The translations under genes and the position numbers were made by a program. A stretch of DNA of 64,000 nucleotides from Candidatus Kapaibacterium sp. (GTDB lineage Bacteria > Bacteroidota > Ignavibacteria > Kapaibacteriales > NICIL-2). The stretch is taken from the NCBI GenBank assembly GCA_025055755.1, contig JANWWF010000002.1, forward strand, positions 124,001 through 188,000. The letters are read 5' to 3'. Below the pieces are notes generated by a model. The model was not told the origin of the DNA. It ran no database searches and saw only the letters and a program-made list of their open reading frames with translations. Of this stretch, positions 18,377 to 30,803 are shown one piece after another; within the stretch, counting starts at the first letter, position 1; every line of letters begins with the position of its first letter.

Positions 18377-21300
18377 ATGGCACAGAACAGTATCCATTCG
18401 GCATTGATGCAAGCGAGTTTAGAACACTATGCAGCTGTTACCGGTGAAGAGCATTATGAGGCCTCTGACACACCACCAGCGCTGGAGACTCCCTTGTCCC
18501 GGCGCTCATTTATGGCGATGCTCTCTGCTGCCATGGCAGTGACAGCTGCGGCCTGTCGCCGTCCAGACTACAAACTGGTCCCAGCGGTCAAAAATCCGGA
18601 ATACATGATACCCGGTTTACCGCTGTACTACAGCACATGCTACATGCACAAAAACGTGGTGTATCCTCTTGTTGTGAAGGTTCGAGAGGGGCGTCCTGTT
18701 AAAGTAGAAGGTAATGATCTCCACCCTATTGTCGGTGGTAAGTCCAGCGCACTAATCCAAGCAACCCTATTTGAGCTGTACGATCCAGAGCGGATTCGTC
18801 CAATTCTGGTAGGTCGGCGTCCTGGTGTTATCCCCAGTGGAAATTATTCTACCGCCGACAATGCAATTGAGCGTATTGCTGATGCAATTCGTACAGTGAC
18901 AGGTAATGGTAAGGAAGTACGCATCCTGCTTGATGAGCATTGCTCTCCTGTGTTGGAACGGCTGGCTCAACTTGTCGAGCAGCACGTTCCTGGTACCAAA
19001 GTAGTCATTTATCCATGGACCATTGCTGATGGTGCTGCTGTTGCAGCAAAGGCATTGCTGGGGATAGATGGGACGCTGGTTCCCTCACTTGATCACGCGG
19101 AAGTTATAGTCAGCATTGATGCTGATTTTCTTGGGATAGCTAATCGCAATATGGTCCATGCAACACGAGGTTTCGCAGCGCGGCGGCGTCCGACGAAGGA
19201 AAATCCTACAATGAGCCGCTTTATCGCAGTGGAAGGCCGCTTTTCCCAGACAGGGGCTGTTGCAGATGAACGAATCGTAATTCATCCCAGTCAGTACGAG
19301 GGATTCCTGACAGCTCTCTACAACGCTGTTGCAAGAGTAAAAGGTGAGAGCTTGCTCTCCCATCAAACCTCGAATGTAGAACATGCTGAGCGCGTTGCGC
19401 GGGAATTACTTGCCGCTGGTCAACGAGGCTGTGTACTGGTCGGCGAGCATCTTTCTTCTTATGCTCATGCTGTAGGGCTTGCAATCAATGCCTTGCTCGG
19501 TTCGATCGGAAATGGCAAGATATTTGGGCACATCATGCCGATGAGTGGAGAAAAACGACCAGCTATGGAAGCACTTCGGGAGGACCTGCGCAATGAACGC
19601 ATCGGTGCAGTGCTCTTTAGCCAGGTTAATCCAGAGTACACAGCCGATGAAGAAATGCGGTCGCTACTTCGTCGAGTCGAGTATCGCTTTGCGCATAGCA
19701 TGATCGACGACGAAACTGCTCAGCAGTGCACTATCACAATACCAGCTGCCCATCAGTATGAAAGTTGGGGAGATGCTATTGCATTTGATGGTTCCTATTG
19801 CGTTCAGCAGCCTCTTATTGCACCGCTTCCCGCTAATGCACTTTCAACAGGAGAACTTCTTTTCCGCCTTGTGAAGGCGTTTAATCCCGATGGGGTGGGG
19901 CAGGCAGAAACGTACTTTGATTTCTTCAAACGCCATGCAATCGAGCGTCTTGGTGGAGAACACTCCTGGGAAGAATTTCTCCGTAAAGGCTTTGTAACTA
20001 CGCAAACCTCCGCAATTCCTCCGGTAAATCTCCGTGCACTGAGCTCATTCCGTCCGAGTATGGAAGTTGGCAATCTTGCAGTTCTTGTTGTTCCCAGTAG
20101 CTCGGTGTACGATGGTTCGCATGCAAACAACCCTTGGTTGCTTGAATGCCCCGATCCAGTGACTAAGCATACGTGGGAAAATGTTGCCATCTTGTCAAAG
20201 GGTACTGCCGAAAAATTAGGTGTTAGCGATGAGGATGTAATTGCGATCACGGTTGGCGGCAGGACGGTTGAATTGCCTGTTCTTACCCAGTATGGCATGC
20301 ATGATGGTGTAATTGTGACAACTGTTGGGTACGGACGAACCGCGGGGAAAGTCTCAGCAGGTTTCGGTCAGAACATGTATCCGCTTTTGACAAGTCGAGC
20401 TCTTGGATACTACAGCGCGGTCGTGACGAGAACGGGCAAACGATCCCCGATTGCACGTACTCAGAAATACTTCCATGCGCAATTCACTAAGCAGTGGGAG
20501 CCACAAGCAGACGAGGAGAAATTCCGCCCGATTGTTCATGATATGACATTGGAGGAATTCAAAGCAGGAAAGCACTTTAAGGAGATCGAGTTCCCTTCGA
20601 CTGGAACAGATGGTCGGTTTAAAATTCCTCTCAACATTGTTGACGGCTACCAGTATAAAGGGCATAAGTGGGGAATGGTGATTGATTTGTCCGCATGCAC
20701 TGGATGCAATGCCTGCATCATTGCATGCGAAAGCGAGAACAACATTCCACCAGTCGGTAAAGATCAAGTTATGCGGGGGCGCGTGATGCACTGGATACGA
20801 CTGGACCGGTACTACCTAGGCACGCCGGAAGATCCGCGCAGCGTTGTCGAACCAATGCTCTGTCAGCATTGCGATAATGCCCCCTGCGAAAATGTCTGTC
20901 CGGTAGCGGCGACGGTTCACTCTCCCGAAGGACTTAACGAGATGGTCTACAACCGCTGCGTTGGAACGCGATACTGCTTGAATAACTGTCCGTACAAAGT
21001 TCGGCGGTTCAACTTTTTGGCGTACTTCCGTCGCTTCTATGAGGAGCGCCTTGGCACTGCAGAACCGCATCCGTTGGATTTAGCGATGAATCCAGATGTG
21101 ACAGTACGGATGCGTGGAGTGATGGAAAAGTGTACTTTCTGCGTCCAGCGTATCAATGAAGCAAAGTATCATGCAAAAGACCAGGGGAATGCTCGGGTTC
21201 CCGATGGTGCGGTTCAAACTGCCTGCGAGCAAGCATGTCCTGCCTCTGCTATTACGTTCGGCAATCTCAACGACAAAGAAAGCAGAGTATCAAAACTGCG

Positions 21301-21400
21301 TACAAGCGAGCGGTCATTCCTGGTTCTTCAGGAATTGAATGTGCGGCCCTCGGTAACTTACCTTGCTAAAGTTCGTAACACCACTCCGGTTGTGGCATAA
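18377..21400 (+). CDS. actB: Alternative Complex III subunit ActB (molybdopterin-oxidoreductase-like + Fe-S)
   Basis: Tat-like SRRSFM and lipobox-like TAAAC; C-terminal cysteine clusters [41 protein letters not shown]. Start reset from 18152 to MAQNS. Confidence 0.94.
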   Translation: MAQNSIHSALMQASLEHYAAVTGEEHYEASDTPPALETPLSRRSFMAMLSAAMAVTAAACRRPDYKLVPAVKNPEYMIPGLPLYYSTCYMHKNVVYPLVVKVREGRPVKVEGNDLHPIVGGKSSALIQATLFELYDPERIRPILVGRRPGVIPSGNYSTADNAIERIADAIRTVTGNGKEVRILLDEHCSPVLERLAQLVEQHVPGTKVVIYPWTIADGAAVAAKALLGIDGTLVPSLDHAEVIVSIDADFLGIANRNMVHATRGFAARRRPTKENPTMSRFIAVEGRFSQTGAVADERIVIHPSQYEGFLTALYNAVARVKGESLLSHQTSNVEHAERVARELLAAGQRGCVLVGEHLSSYAHAVGLAINALLGSIGNGKIFGHIMPMSGEKRPAMEALREDLRNERIGAVLFSQVNPEYTADEEMRSLLRRVEYRFAHSMIDDETAQQCTITIPAAHQYESWGDAIAFDGSYCVQQPLIAPLPANALSTGELLFRLVKAFNPDGVGQAETYFDFFKRHAIERLGGEHSWEEFLRKGFVTTQTSAIPPVNLRALSSFRPSMEVGNLAVLVVPSSSVYDGSHANNPWLLECPDPVTKHTWENVAILSKGTAEKLGVSDEDVIAITVGGRTVELPVLTQYGMHDGVIVTTVGYGRTAGKVSAGFGQNMYPLLTSRALGYYSAVVTRTGKRSPIARTQKYFHAQFTKQWEPQADEEKFRPIVHDMTLEEFKAGKHFKEIEFPSTGTDGRFKIPLNIVDGYQYKGHKWGMVIDLSACTGCNACIIACESENNIPPVGKDQVMRGRVMHWIRLDRYYLGTPEDPRSVVEPMLCQHCDNAPCENVCPVAATVHSPEGLNEMVYNRCVGTRYCLNNCPYKVRRFNFLAYFRRFYEERLGTAEPHPLDLAMNPDVTVRMRGVMEKCTFCVQRINEAKYHAKDQGNARVPDGAVQTACEQACPASAITFGNLNDKESRVSKLRTSERSFLVLQELNVRPSVTYLAKVRNTTPVVA

Positions 21401-21401
21401 C

Positions 21402-22847
21402 ATGGAAAGCACAGTTGTTGCTCATCGCTCGACAACGCATGCAGATGGGGCTCATTTGGAGCGAGAGCCCTTAGTTCTGGGCGATCCCACTCTGCATGAT
21501 ATTACCCGTAAGATTGCAAGTATCGCGGAACAAAAACCATCCCCCAAATATTTGCTCACTCTGAGCTTTACGGCGGCAATTGCAGCATGGGGTGTTGGCT
21601 GTATCCTCTACACCATCCTTGTAGGAATTGGAGTGTGGGGGCTCAATAATCCCATTGGATGGGGATGGGATATTACCAACTTTGTGTTTTGGATTGGAAT
21701 CGGCCACGCAGGTACACTGATTTCGGCTATTCTTTTCCTCTTTCGCCAGAAATGGCGTACAGCGATCAATCGCTCTGCCGAAGCGATGACAATTTTTGCT
21801 GTTATTTGTGCAGGACTATTTCCCTTGATACACGTCGGGCGTATTTGGTTCGCGTACTGGCTAATTCCTTATCCCAATCAAATGCAAATGTGGACGAATT
21901 TTCGTTCACCCCTGGAGTGGGATGTCTTTGCGGTGTCAACGTACTTAACGGTGTCGCTTATCTTTTGGTATCTGGGGATGGTCCCTGATCTGGCAACACT
22001 TCGCGATTTTGTACAGAATAAGATTGCAAAGCGTGTTTATGGCTTTTTCTCGCTGGGATGGAGTGGTTCAATGCGGCATTGGCATCACTATGAAATGGCT
22101 TATTTGATTTTAGCCGGTCTATCAACCCCTCTGGTTCTATCGGTACACTCGGTAGTCTCGTTAGACTTTACCGCTGGTATTCTTCCTGGCTGGCACACGA
22201 CAATATTCCCGCCTTACTTTGTCGCGGGAGCGATATTTTCTGGCTTTGCAATGGTGATGACATTGCTGGTTATCACCCGTGAGGTGCTGGATCTGAAGGA
22301 GTACATCACCCTAAAGCATCTCGACAATATGAACAAAATCATTCTGGCAACGGGGATGATGGTCGGGTATGCCTATGCGATGGAGTTTTTTATTGCTCAG
22401 TATTCTGGCAATCCCTACGAATCGTTTGTGTTCATCAATCGTGCAACGGGCGATTATGCATGGGCATACTGGACAATGGTGCTCTGTAATGTTGTCTCGC
22501 CCCAGGTATTCTGGTCTGCAAAGCTCCGTCGCAATATTCCCGTGATGTTTATTGTCTCGATATTGGTCAACATTGGTATGTGGTTCGAGCGCTTTACAAT
22601 CATTGCAACAAGCTTGCACCATGATTTCTTGCCTGCCAGCTGGGGCTACTACACGCCAACCTGGGTGGAAGTTTCCATTTTCGCAGGAACTATCGGAATA
22701 TTTTTAACTCTCTTTCTTTTGTTTGCCAAGTACATCCCTGTTATTGCCGTTGCTGAGGTAAAAGCAATTTTGCCAACTGCTCAGCCGCACCATCACAGCC
22801 ATACTCCTACTTATCGAGCTTCTGTCGAACTTAGTCAGCAATCATAA
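21402..22847 (+). CDS. actC: Alternative Complex III subunit ActC (NrfD-like)
   Basis: Multi-TM NrfD/PsrC family; [36 protein letters not shown]; operon context. Confidence 0.94.
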   Translation: MESTVVAHRSTTHADGAHLEREPLVLGDPTLHDITRKIASIAEQKPSPKYLLTLSFTAAIAAWGVGCILYTILVGIGVWGLNNPIGWGWDITNFVFWIGIGHAGTLISAILFLFRQKWRTAINRSAEAMTIFAVICAGLFPLIHVGRIWFAYWLIPYPNQMQMWTNFRSPLEWDVFAVSTYLTVSLIFWYLGMVPDLATLRDFVQNKIAKRVYGFFSLGWSGSMRHWHHYEMAYLILAGLSTPLVLSVHSVVSLDFTAGILPGWHTTIFPPYFVAGAIFSGFAMVMTLLVITREVLDLKEYITLKHLDNMNKIILATGMMVGYAYAMEFFIAQYSGNPYESFVFINRATGDYAWAYWTMVLCNVVSPQVFWSAKLRRNIPVMFIVSILVNIGMWFERFTIIATSLHHDFLPASWGYYTPTWVEVSIFAGTIGIFLTLFLLFAKYIPVIAVAEVKAILPTAQPHHHSHTPTYRASVELSQQS

Positions 22848-22848
22848 C

Positions 22849-23430
22849 ATGGAACAAAAGCCTATTGCGACAATTGCTGAGTTTCATGAGGTTGATACAC
22901 TAATCGCAGCAGCACAAGCAGTACGCGAGCACGGATACACAAAGTTCGATTGCTATACACCATATCCAGTCCATGGGCTGGACCGAGCGATGGGGATCAA
23001 ACGTACGATTCTACCGTACATTTCCTTTGTAGGCGGCATTACGGGCCTAACGACTGCTTTGCTGCTCCAATGGTGGACTGGTGCAGTGGACTACCGGCTC
23101 AACATTGGGGGCAAACCATTTTTCGCGCTCCAATTCTCAATTCCGGTAGATTTTGAACTAACTGTACTAATCTGTGCATTTTTCACCCTGTTTGGTTTAC
23201 TCCATTTATGTCGTCTGCCAACGTGGTGGCATCCGTTGCAAGACGATCCGTCATTTCGTCGAGCAACAGATGATACTTACGTGGTGGCAATTTTCGCCGA
23301 CGACCCGCGATATACAACTTCGGCTACTAAAGAACTCCTCCAATCCGTTGGAGGAACGAATGTTCATGTGCATTATGCTGCAGACACACAAAGTGTTACT
23401 GTTCCAGTAAGCGAAACGGTGCGTCCATGA
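22849..23430 (+). CDS. actD: Alternative Complex III subunit ActD (DUF3341)
   Basis: FDCYTPYPVHGLDRAMGIKRTILPYISFVGGITG, typical DUF3341; operon context. Confidence 0.93.
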   Translation: MEQKPIATIAEFHEVDTLIAAAQAVREHGYTKFDCYTPYPVHGLDRAMGIKRTILPYISFVGGITGLTTALLLQWWTGAVDYRLNIGGKPFFALQFSIPVDFELTVLICAFFTLFGLLHLCRLPTWWHPLQDDPSFRRATDDTYVVAIFADDPRYTTSATKELLQSVGGTNVHVHYAADTQSVTVPVSETVRP

Positions 23431-24089
23431 GTACACCAGCGAAAATTGCACTGGCATTGCTATTGGCTCTAATGGCAACATTTACTATTGGGGTCCTATC
23501 GGGCAAGATTTGGTGGTTTAGCGAGGACCCCCCACTGATGGTCATTCCAGACATGGATGACCAATTTCGCCTCAAACCACAAGGGGAAGCACGATTCTTT
23601 GCCGATAACCGTGCCCAGCGCGACCCCGTTGAAGGTACTCTTCCTCGCCAAGGAAAGACATATCCCTTTGGAATGGGAGACGTTGATTCTGCAGAAAAGT
23701 ACTTTGCCGCTGGTAATCCATTGCCCAAAACAGAGTATGTTCTTGCACGGGGGCAAAATCGCTTCAACACATTTTGTTCACCGTGCCATAATTATACCGG
23801 CACAGGCGATGGGCTTGTTCAGCAAAAAGGATTTGGCAATCAAGTGACAATGAATCTTCTCCGCGAAGAAGCACGAGCATATAGCGACGCTAAGATTTTT
23901 CACGTCATTAGTGCAGGGCAAAACATCATGCCTGCCTATGCCGACCGAATCTCAGAGACGGACCGATGGGCTATTGTGCATTACATTCGTGAATTGCAAC
24001 AGAAGGCAAACGGGGGAATGGTTCCGCCGACGTCGAACGGTACAGTAAGCTCTACACAAAGTACCACTGTCTCGAAAAGAATGCAATGA
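23427..24089 (+). CDS. actE: Alternative Complex III subunit ActE (mono-heme cytochrome c)
   Basis: TM anchor, heme motif CSPCH in RGQNRFNTFCSPCHNYTGTGDG; operon context. Confidence 0.93.
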   Translation: MSTPAKIALALLLALMATFTIGVLSGKIWWFSEDPPLMVIPDMDDQFRLKPQGEARFFADNRAQRDPVEGTLPRQGKTYPFGMGDVDSAEKYFAAGNPLPKTEYVLARGQNRFNTFCSPCHNYTGTGDGLVQQKGFGNQVTMNLLREEARAYSDAKIFHVISAGQNIMPAYADRISETDRWAIVHYIRELQQKANGGMVPPTSNGTVSSTQSTTVSKRMQ

Positions 24090-25309
24090 ATCAGTACGCC
24101 ATTCAGCTTAAGGATACACCGTTTCCAGCAAAACTAACGCGCTTAGGCATTGCGCTTTTGACTGCCGGAATCATCGCATTCGTGTTTGGCGGGATTGGTC
24201 ATCCTTCTTACTGGTGGGGTGGCTATTTACTCGGCTTCATTTATGTAATGGGACTAAGTGTTACACTGATGTTTTTTGTTGCTCTCTCGTATTTGGTCAA
24301 TGCCGGATGGAGCGCTGCGATCCGGCGTATTCCAGAACTACTTTCGACGTTTGTTCTATTTCTGCCGGTAGCTGCTGTTCCTCTCATTATTGGTGCGGTG
24401 ACTGGTAATATCTACGAGTGGATGCATACGGATGATCCGCACTTACGCCATGGATTCAAGGGGGTGTATCTCAGCGAGCCTTTCTTCTGGACACGCGTTG
24501 TTTTCTACATGGCAGTGTGGATCATTATGTATCGGGTTATCATTGGAAATTCGCTGCGGCAAGACTCGACAGCTGATCTTACCCCCACCCAGCGTAACTG
24601 GAAGCTCGCTGCACCGTTTGTTCTGCTGTATGCGCTAACGATAACGTTCGCTTCTTTTGACCTTGTGATGAGCTTGGAACCACACTGGTTTAGCACAATC
24701 TTTGGTGTTTATTCATTTGCAGGTCACTTTGTTGCGGCCTTGTCACTCATTATGCTCACCATGCGTATGCTCGATAAGGGAGGGTATCTCAAAGGCATTA
24801 TCAACCGTGAGCATTATCATGATGTAGGCAAGCTCATGTTTGCTTTTACGGTGTTTTGGACCTACGTAGCGTTCTCGCAGTACTTTATCATTTGGTATGG
24901 AAATTTGCCCGAAGAAACGGTCTTTTTCGCCAAACGTTTACAAAACGGATGGGAGTTATTTGGCTGGGCATCGCTGTTTGTGCACTTTGTCATTCCATTT
25001 TTGTTTTTGCTGCGTCAAGATGTGAAGCGTCGTCCACAGCTTGTGCCGATTGGTGGGATAATCTTGCTTATTGCGCACGCAATTGACCTAAGTTGGGTTA
25101 TTCTGCCTGTATTTTCAGCAGCCCATGGAGAAGCCTATCATTTATCCTGGGCATTAGTGCTTTGCGGATGGGGAGCAATTGTTGCAATGGTAGGAGCTCT
25201 CTTTTTCGTCGCTGCCCGTGCATTTGCCAAACACTCCGCGGTTGCATTCAACGATCCCTATCTCCACGAGTCGTTGGAATATCATACAGGCGCGTACGAC
25301 GTTGCGTAA
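24086..25309 (+). CDS. actF: Alternative Complex III subunit ActF (NrfD-like)
   Basis: Multi-TM; FVALSYLVNAGWSAAIRRIPE; VAFSQYFIIWYGNLPEET; operon context. Confidence 0.93.
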   Translation: MNQYAIQLKDTPFPAKLTRLGIALLTAGIIAFVFGGIGHPSYWWGGYLLGFIYVMGLSVTLMFFVALSYLVNAGWSAAIRRIPELLSTFVLFLPVAAVPLIIGAVTGNIYEWMHTDDPHLRHGFKGVYLSEPFFWTRVVFYMAVWIIMYRVIIGNSLRQDSTADLTPTQRNWKLAAPFVLLYALTITFASFDLVMSLEPHWFSTIFGVYSFAGHFVAALSLIMLTMRMLDKGGYLKGIINREHYHDVGKLMFAFTVFWTYVAFSQYFIIWYGNLPEETVFFAKRLQNGWELFGWASLFVHFVIPFLFLLRQDVKRRPQLVPIGGIILLIAHAIDLSWVILPVFSAAHGEAYHLSWALVLCGWGAIVAMVGALFFVAARAFAKHSAVAFNDPYLHESLEYHTGAYDVA

Positions 25310-25332
25310 AGAGAATGATTGGCTATTGAGTG

Positions 25333-25365
25333 ATTGCGGCATCTCCGCGATGGAGATGCCGCAAT
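25333..25365 (+). terminator. Stem-loop downstream of actF (probable terminator)
   Basis: Perfect 14-bp stem ATTGCGGCATCTCC-GCGAT-GGAGATGCCGCAAT, 24 nt after the actF stop; only a short T-rich tail (TGTTT). Confidence 0.65.
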
Positions 25366-25451
25366 TGTTTATACGAAGAGATAGTCAGATGTAACAAACA
25401 GTAGTCCTATGCGTAGTATGCATTGAAGTGCATTTATTTGGAGGGCAAGTA

Positions 25452-25925
25452 ATGGCGACACGATTGTATCGATCCCGTACAGACCGTAAGATAGCAGGTG
25501 TCTGCGGTGGGATTGCTGAGTACTTTGATATGGATCCTTCCCTTATTCGCATCCTTTTCGTTGTGCTGATATTTTTCAATGGGTTTGGTTTGCTTGCGTA
25601 TGTGATTTGCTGGATTGTCATTCCAGAAGCGCCATTGGGACAAGTGATAGTTGAGCCAGGTAATGCTGAGGAATTAGCACTGGTTCCAGAACAATCATCT
25701 TTCAAACCCCGCCAGCCTGTGACAAAGTGGACAATAGGCATGGGTGCATTGCTTATTGCGATTGGTTTTGCCATTCTTATTGGGCAACTCATACCTTGGT
25801 TTAACACAGAGAACATTATTCCGTACATCTTTATTGCTGCGGGTATACTCGTGTTATACCGTGGTTGGAGAAATCGGCAAAGGCAAGCACAGTCTCTACC
25901 GGAGGAAACAAGTGATGGGACGTAA
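25452..25925 (+). CDS. PspC domain protein
   Basis: MATRLYRSRTDRKIAGVCGGIAEYFDMDPSLIRILFVVLIFFNGFGLLAYVICWIVIP; GGAGG-type ribosome binding site upstream. Confidence 0.92.
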   Translation: MATRLYRSRTDRKIAGVCGGIAEYFDMDPSLIRILFVVLIFFNGFGLLAYVICWIVIPEAPLGQVIVEPGNAEELALVPEQSSFKPRQPVTKWTIGMGALLIAIGFAILIGQLIPWFNTENIIPYIFIAAGILVLYRGWRNRQRQAQSLPEETSDGT

Positions 25926-26301
25926 GTATGCTTTCTGGGGCACCAGCCTCATTGCATTTGGCTTAGGGTTCATTGGGATTCGCATGTTTAGTGCTCTGGA
26001 GATCCTTAGCTATGCCATGGATTACCTTTTAGGCGCTGGGATATTCCTCCTTGGCGTTTCATTGGTGGTTCAGCGTGGATTTGCTCAAGCAATGGCAGCA
26101 GCACTTGCGGGGCTTTGCATAGGGCTGTATCTTGCAGGGCAAATTGAGTATCGAGTTCAGCGAGGGTGGTTGAAGGTTGATTGGACCAATAGTGATGACG
26201 ACGCGAGCCAGGAAGCCGATACACTCCCCTGGGATAATGATTCAACCGCTACCCATCCTCGCCCTGATACGCTTGCAAAACCAATCGCGCCAGTGTACTA
26301 A
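25915..26301 (+). CDS. Small membrane protein of unknown function (LiaF/DUF5668-like TM region possible)
   Basis: Overlaps the PspC gene end; four hydrophobic segments then an acidic tail. Confidence 0.5.
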   Translation: MGRKYAFWGTSLIAFGLGFIGIRMFSALEILSYAMDYLLGAGIFLLGVSLVVQRGFAQAMAAALAGLCIGLYLAGQIEYRVQRGWLKVDWTNSDDDASQEADTLPWDNDSTATHPRPDTLAKPIAPVY

Positions 26302-26316
26302 ACAAGGACAACCACG

Positions 26317-27609
26317 ATGACAGGCAACAATCAACATGTATGGCAGCCCAGTCATGTGCAGGGTGTGTCACTCCTTGAGCTTGCAGAGAAATTCGGCACA
26401 CCTCTTTACGTGTACGATGGAGCACAAATTGTGGAGCGTTATAACTACTTTGTGGCATCATTCGATCGGCGAATTCCTCTTGCCGTCAAGTTTGCCTGTA
26501 AGGCCCTGCCCAGTCTTGCAATCATCGAGTTATTACATCGGTGTGGAGCTGGCGTAGATGCAGTATCTATCGAGGAAGTTGAACTTGCTTTACGCACCGG
26601 TGTTCCAGCAAAAGATATCTGCTTTACGCCCAATTGTGTAAACTTTGAAGAAATCCAGAAGGGTGTCGAATACGGTGTTATTGTCAACATTGACGATCTG
26701 AGTCTGTTGGAACGCTTTGGTCATACCTATGGCAGCCGTGTAGGTTGTGGAATCCGCATCAATCCCCATATCGTTGCAGGTGGCAATCCACATATTCAGG
26801 TTGGTCATATTGACTCAAAGTTTGGAATCTCGATTCTTCAGCTTCGGCATCTTTTACGAATTGTTCAGAATTATGGGATACGCGTCGTTGGGCTCCACAT
26901 GCACACCGGCTCAGACATTTATGATCCAGAGGTATTTGTACAAGCTGCATCAGTGCTCTTCGATGTTGCCGAGCATTTCCCTGACCTAGAATTTATTGAC
27001 TTAGGGAGCGGATTCAAGGTCCCTTACAAACCAGATGATGTTGCAACCGACATTCGAGCCTTCGGGCAGACGATGAGCCAAGCATTCTTGGAGTTTTGTG
27101 AGCGTTATGGGCGGATGCTTGCACTCTGGTTTGAACCAGGTAAGTACTTGGTCAGCCAAGCGGGGTATTTACTGGTGGAAGTGACCGTGGTTAAACAGAC
27201 AGTTTCCTCACTGTTTGTTGGGGTAAACTCAGGGTTCAATCACCTCATTCGTCCAATGTTTTACGACGCATACCATCACATTGTTAATCTCTCAAATCCG
27301 CAGGGCAAACCACGCATATATTCTGTGGTCGGTTATATCTGCGAGACAGACACTTTTGCATGGGATCGCCCTATAGCAGAAGTTCGCGAAGGAGATATTC
27401 TCTGCATCATGAATGCAGGTGCGTATGGTATAGCAATGAGCTCGAATTACAACGCTCGACGGCGCCCAGCAGAAGTGCTCGTACTCGATGGAATCCCTTA
27501 CCTTATTCGACGACGAGAGACACTCGAGGACTTGATAGCACCTCAAAGAACGCTTTCAGAGGTGATGCAGCAACATTCTCCATTACGTACTCATGAACAT
27601 TTCGGTTAG
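26317..27609 (+). CDS. lysA: Diaminopimelate decarboxylase
   Basis: [63 protein letters not shown]. Confidence 0.95.
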   Translation: MTGNNQHVWQPSHVQGVSLLELAEKFGTPLYVYDGAQIVERYNYFVASFDRRIPLAVKFACKALPSLAIIELLHRCGAGVDAVSIEEVELALRTGVPAKDICFTPNCVNFEEIQKGVEYGVIVNIDDLSLLERFGHTYGSRVGCGIRINPHIVAGGNPHIQVGHIDSKFGISILQLRHLLRIVQNYGIRVVGLHMHTGSDIYDPEVFVQAASVLFDVAEHFPDLEFIDLGSGFKVPYKPDDVATDIRAFGQTMSQAFLEFCERYGRMLALWFEPGKYLVSQAGYLLVEVTVVKQTVSSLFVGVNSGFNHLIRPMFYDAYHHIVNLSNPQGKPRIYSVVGYICETDTFAWDRPIAEVREGDILCIMNAGAYGIAMSSNYNARRRPAEVLVLDGIPYLIRRRETLEDLIAPQRTLSEVMQQHSPLRTHEHFG

Positions 27610-29660
27610 GGGGCAGAAGATTCCACCTGCAGAGCAAGTTGGAGCCGCTGAATCTCGTCCCGAAGCTGAGCAGCGCGTTCGAAGTCGAGATCACGGGCAG
27701 CTTCTTTCATCTGCACAAATAGCTCTCCGATAAGTTGCTCAATTTTATCTCGGGAGAGCTTCTCCAGCAGAGGCTCCAGGCTCTGCCGCCGGCGGAGAGC
27801 TTCTGCTTCTTGTTTGAGTTTTTGCCGTTGGAGTTTGACATCAGCAACAGTAGTCGCTTGTAGAATTTCCTCGAGTGACTTATAGATGGTTCGGGGATTA
27901 ATGCCATGCGCACGATTATACTCCTGTTGGAGGCGCCGACGGCGATTGGTTTCTTCGATGACGCGTTGAATAGATTGTGTGATAGTGTCTGCGTAGAGAA
28001 TCACAGTGCCGTCTTCATTCCGCGCAGTGCGACCGGCGATTTGAAGCAATGACCGTTCGCTACGCAAAAAGCCTTCCTTATCGGCATCGAGGATCGCAAC
28101 AAGCGCTACTTCTGGCATATCGAGACCTTCCCGAAGAAGATTGACGCCAACAAGAACATCAAACTCACCAAGACGAAGTTTGCGAATGATCTCTACTCGA
28201 TTGAGGGCATCAATCTCGCTATGGATGTAGGCGACTTTAATTCCCAGGTTACTGAGATACTCAGCTAAATCTTCTGCCATACGTTTTGTGAGGGTCGTCA
28301 CAAGGACACGCTGCTGACGTTGCACCCGTGTGTGGATTTCTTTGAGAAGATCGTCAATCTGATTGCGGACAGGACGTACCTCGATCCGTGGATCGAGCAA
28401 TCCTGTAGGACGAATGATTTGTTCAACAACTACTCCTTTGCACTTCTCAAGCTCATACTCACCTGGGGTTGCGCTGACAAAGATTACTTGATTGATGAGA
28501 GATTCAAATTCCTCAAAGCGCAACGGACGATTCTCCAACGCAGAAGGCAAACGAAAGCCATATTCTACCAGAATCTCTTTCCGGTGCCGGTCACCATTGT
28601 ACATTGCCCGGATTTGAGGAATAGTGACGTGGCTTTCATCGATGATCAGCAAATAGTCTTGGGGGAAGTAGTCAATCAATGTTGTTGGGCGTTCGCCAAA
28701 GGTACGTCCGGAAAGGTGCATAGAGTAGTTTTCGATTCCTGAGCAATAGCCGACCTCTTTGAGCATTTCCAGGTCGTAAAGCGTACGCTGTTCAAGGCGC
28801 TGTGCTTCGACATACTTTCCTTGTGCATTAAGTTCTTTGAGGCGATGGTATAACTCGTCCTTGATTGCTTGTATTGCCCGTTGAAGATTTGTTCGAGTGG
28901 TAATGAACTGGCGGGCGGGGTAGAGAGTATAGCTTTCATAAGATTCGAGAATTTTCCCGTCTGCAAGGCGAATAAGAGACAATCGCTCAATTGTGTCATC
29001 CCACAATTCGATACGGAGAGCTACTTCGTCTTCGTATGCAGGGACAACGTCAATAATATCTCCTCGCACGCGATAGCAAGCGCGTCCTAAGTCACTGTCG
29101 TTTCGTGTAAATAGTAGCTCATTGAGTCGCTCGAGAAGATGCTTCCGTTTGATGGACATCCCCACATGGAGGGGAAAAATCATGGCAGCGAATTCGTCTT
29201 TGGAGCCGATGCCATAGATGCAACTAACAGAAGCAACGATGATGACATCACGGCGTCCTTCCACCAAAGCAGAGGTTGCCCGTAGTCGAAGGCGATCAAT
29301 TTCATCATTGATAGCAATGTCCTTTTCGATGTACGTGTCAGTGCTTGGAATGTATGCCTCAGGTTGATAATAGTCGTAGTAACTGATAAAGAATTCGACG
29401 GCGTTGTTCGGAAAGAAGCTTTTGAATTCGCCAAAGAGCTGGGCTGCAAGAGTCTTATTGGGAGAAATGACCAGCGTGGGGCGTTGGACACGAGCGATGA
29501 CATTACTCATGGTAAAAGTTTTGCCCGATCCAGTGACGCCCAATAGAGTTTGAAAACGTACACCTTGCTCCAGACCAGCAACAAGCTCTGCAATTGCCTT
29601 AGGCTGATCGCCTGCTGGCTGATATGGTGCCACCAACTCAAACTTTCGCTCTTGAGCCAT
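27606..29660 (-). CDS. uvrB: Excinuclease ABC subunit B
   Basis: [51 protein letters not shown]-like; C-terminal UVR motif. Start set to [20 protein letters not shown]. Confidence 0.98.
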   Translation of the reverse strand: MAQERKFELVAPYQPAGDQPKAIAELVAGLEQGVRFQTLLGVTGSGKTFTMSNVIARVQRPTLVISPNKTLAAQLFGEFKSFFPNNAVEFFISYYDYYQPEAYIPSTDTYIEKDIAINDEIDRLRLRATSALVEGRRDVIIVASVSCIYGIGSKDEFAAMIFPLHVGMSIKRKHLLERLNELLFTRNDSDLGRACYRVRGDIIDVVPAYEDEVALRIELWDDTIERLSLIRLADGKILESYESYTLYPARQFITTRTNLQRAIQAIKDELYHRLKELNAQGKYVEAQRLEQRTLYDLEMLKEVGYCSGIENYSMHLSGRTFGERPTTLIDYFPQDYLLIIDESHVTIPQIRAMYNGDRHRKEILVEYGFRLPSALENRPLRFEEFESLINQVIFVSATPGEYELEKCKGVVVEQIIRPTGLLDPRIEVRPVRNQIDDLLKEIHTRVQRQQRVLVTTLTKRMAEDLAEYLSNLGIKVAYIHSEIDALNRVEIIRKLRLGEFDVLVGVNLLREGLDMPEVALVAILDADKEGFLRSERSLLQIAGRTARNEDGTVILYADTITQSIQRVIEETNRRRRLQQEYNRAHGINPRTIYKSLEEILQATTVADVKLQRQKLKQEAEALRRRQSLEPLLEKLSRDKIEQLIGELFVQMKEAARDLDFERAAQLRDEIQRLQLALQVESSAP

Positions 29661-29692
29661 GCTTCTTACCACTGAAGCGATTTGCAACTTGT

Positions 29693-29700
29693 TACTTTTG
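29693..29700 (+). promoter_or_regulatory. Candidate -7 box (TACTTTTG) upstream of queA
   Basis: Matches TAnnTTTG, about 33 nt before the queA start; overlaps an imperfect palindrome. Confidence 0.4.
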
Positions 29701-29732
29701 CAGCTTGTAAAGCTACAAATTTGTTGGCGGTT

Positions 29733-30791
29733 ATGGCATCAAATGTGGTCAAGCTCTCTGACTTAAAGGTCAATATTCCTGCATCGGCAATCGCGCAGTA
29801 TCCGCTACCAAAACGTGAGAATGCACGTATGCTGGTGGTAGATCGAGCAACGGGCGAACTACGGGATGAAAAATTCAAAAACATCGTTAAGTTTTTCCAA
29901 AAAGGTGACGTCCTGGTGCTTAATGATGCGAAGGCTTTTCCTGCACACCTTGTTGGGACGAAAGAAAAAGGTGATATTCCCATTGATGTGTATCTCCTCC
30001 GCGAATTGCGACGAGAGGAACGTCTCTGGGATATTGTCGTAGAGCCTGCACGAAAAGTGCGCATTGGGAACAAGATTTATTTCGATGGGGGACGCTTCTA
30101 TTGTGAGATAATTGAAAATACTACCACACGAGGGCGTATTGCACGGTTCTCTTATGAAGGCGACCTTGGTCCTGTGCTTAATCGTATCGGGCAAATGGCG
30201 CTTCCATCTTACATCACCAGGGAACACACAGAGGACGACCGCGAGCGATTCCAAACTGTATTTGCACATCCTGGAAAAAAGTTTGCTATTGCACCGCCAA
30301 CAGCAGGGCTGCACTTTACTAAAGACATTCTCAAGGCTATTGCCAAGCAAGGGGTCTCAATAGTACATGTCACACTGTACATAGGGCAGTGTGTGCTGGA
30401 ACCAATCGAGGTCGAAGATCTCAGTAAGCATCGTATGTACAGCGAATACTTCGAGGTCAGCCGCGAGACGGCAGAGACAATTAATAGAGCGCTCAAGGCG
30501 CGAAAGAACGTATACATTGTTGGCTGCTCTACACTGCGAGCATTGGAGTCCAGTATTTTGACTGTGAACATGATCAAGCCGAATCGAGGATGGACTGATA
30601 AGTACATTTTTCCCCCCTACGAATTCAAATTCAATTTCCGATTCCTTACGAACTTCCATCCCCATGGTTCATCTTCATTAGTGTTAACTAGTGCCATCGC
30701 GGGGAAAGAGCTACTTGTCCGTTCCTACCAGCATGCAATTAAACAAGGGTATCGTTTCTTTGCCTACGGTGATGCAATGCTCATCATATAG
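29733..30791 (+). CDS. queA: S-adenosylmethionine:tRNA ribosyltransferase-isomerase
   Basis: [61 protein letters not shown]. Start set to MASNVV. Confidence 0.93.
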   Translation: MASNVVKLSDLKVNIPASAIAQYPLPKRENARMLVVDRATGELRDEKFKNIVKFFQKGDVLVLNDAKAFPAHLVGTKEKGDIPIDVYLLRELRREERLWDIVVEPARKVRIGNKIYFDGGRFYCEIIENTTTRGRIARFSYEGDLGPVLNRIGQMALPSYITREHTEDDRERFQTVFAHPGKKFAIAPPTAGLHFTKDILKAIAKQGVSIVHVTLYIGQCVLEPIEVEDLSKHRMYSEYFEVSRETAETINRALKARKNVYIVGCSTLRALESSILTVNMIKPNRGWTDKYIFPPYEFKFNFRFLTNFHPHGSSSLVLTSAIAGKELLVRSYQHAIKQGYRFFAYGDAMLII

Positions 30792-30803
30792 GGGAGAAAA
30801 GCC

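Noticed and set aside
29660-29733. preQ1 riboswitch upstream of queA
   Set aside because: No H-type pseudoknot or conserved preQ1 sequence visible in the 72-nt gap.
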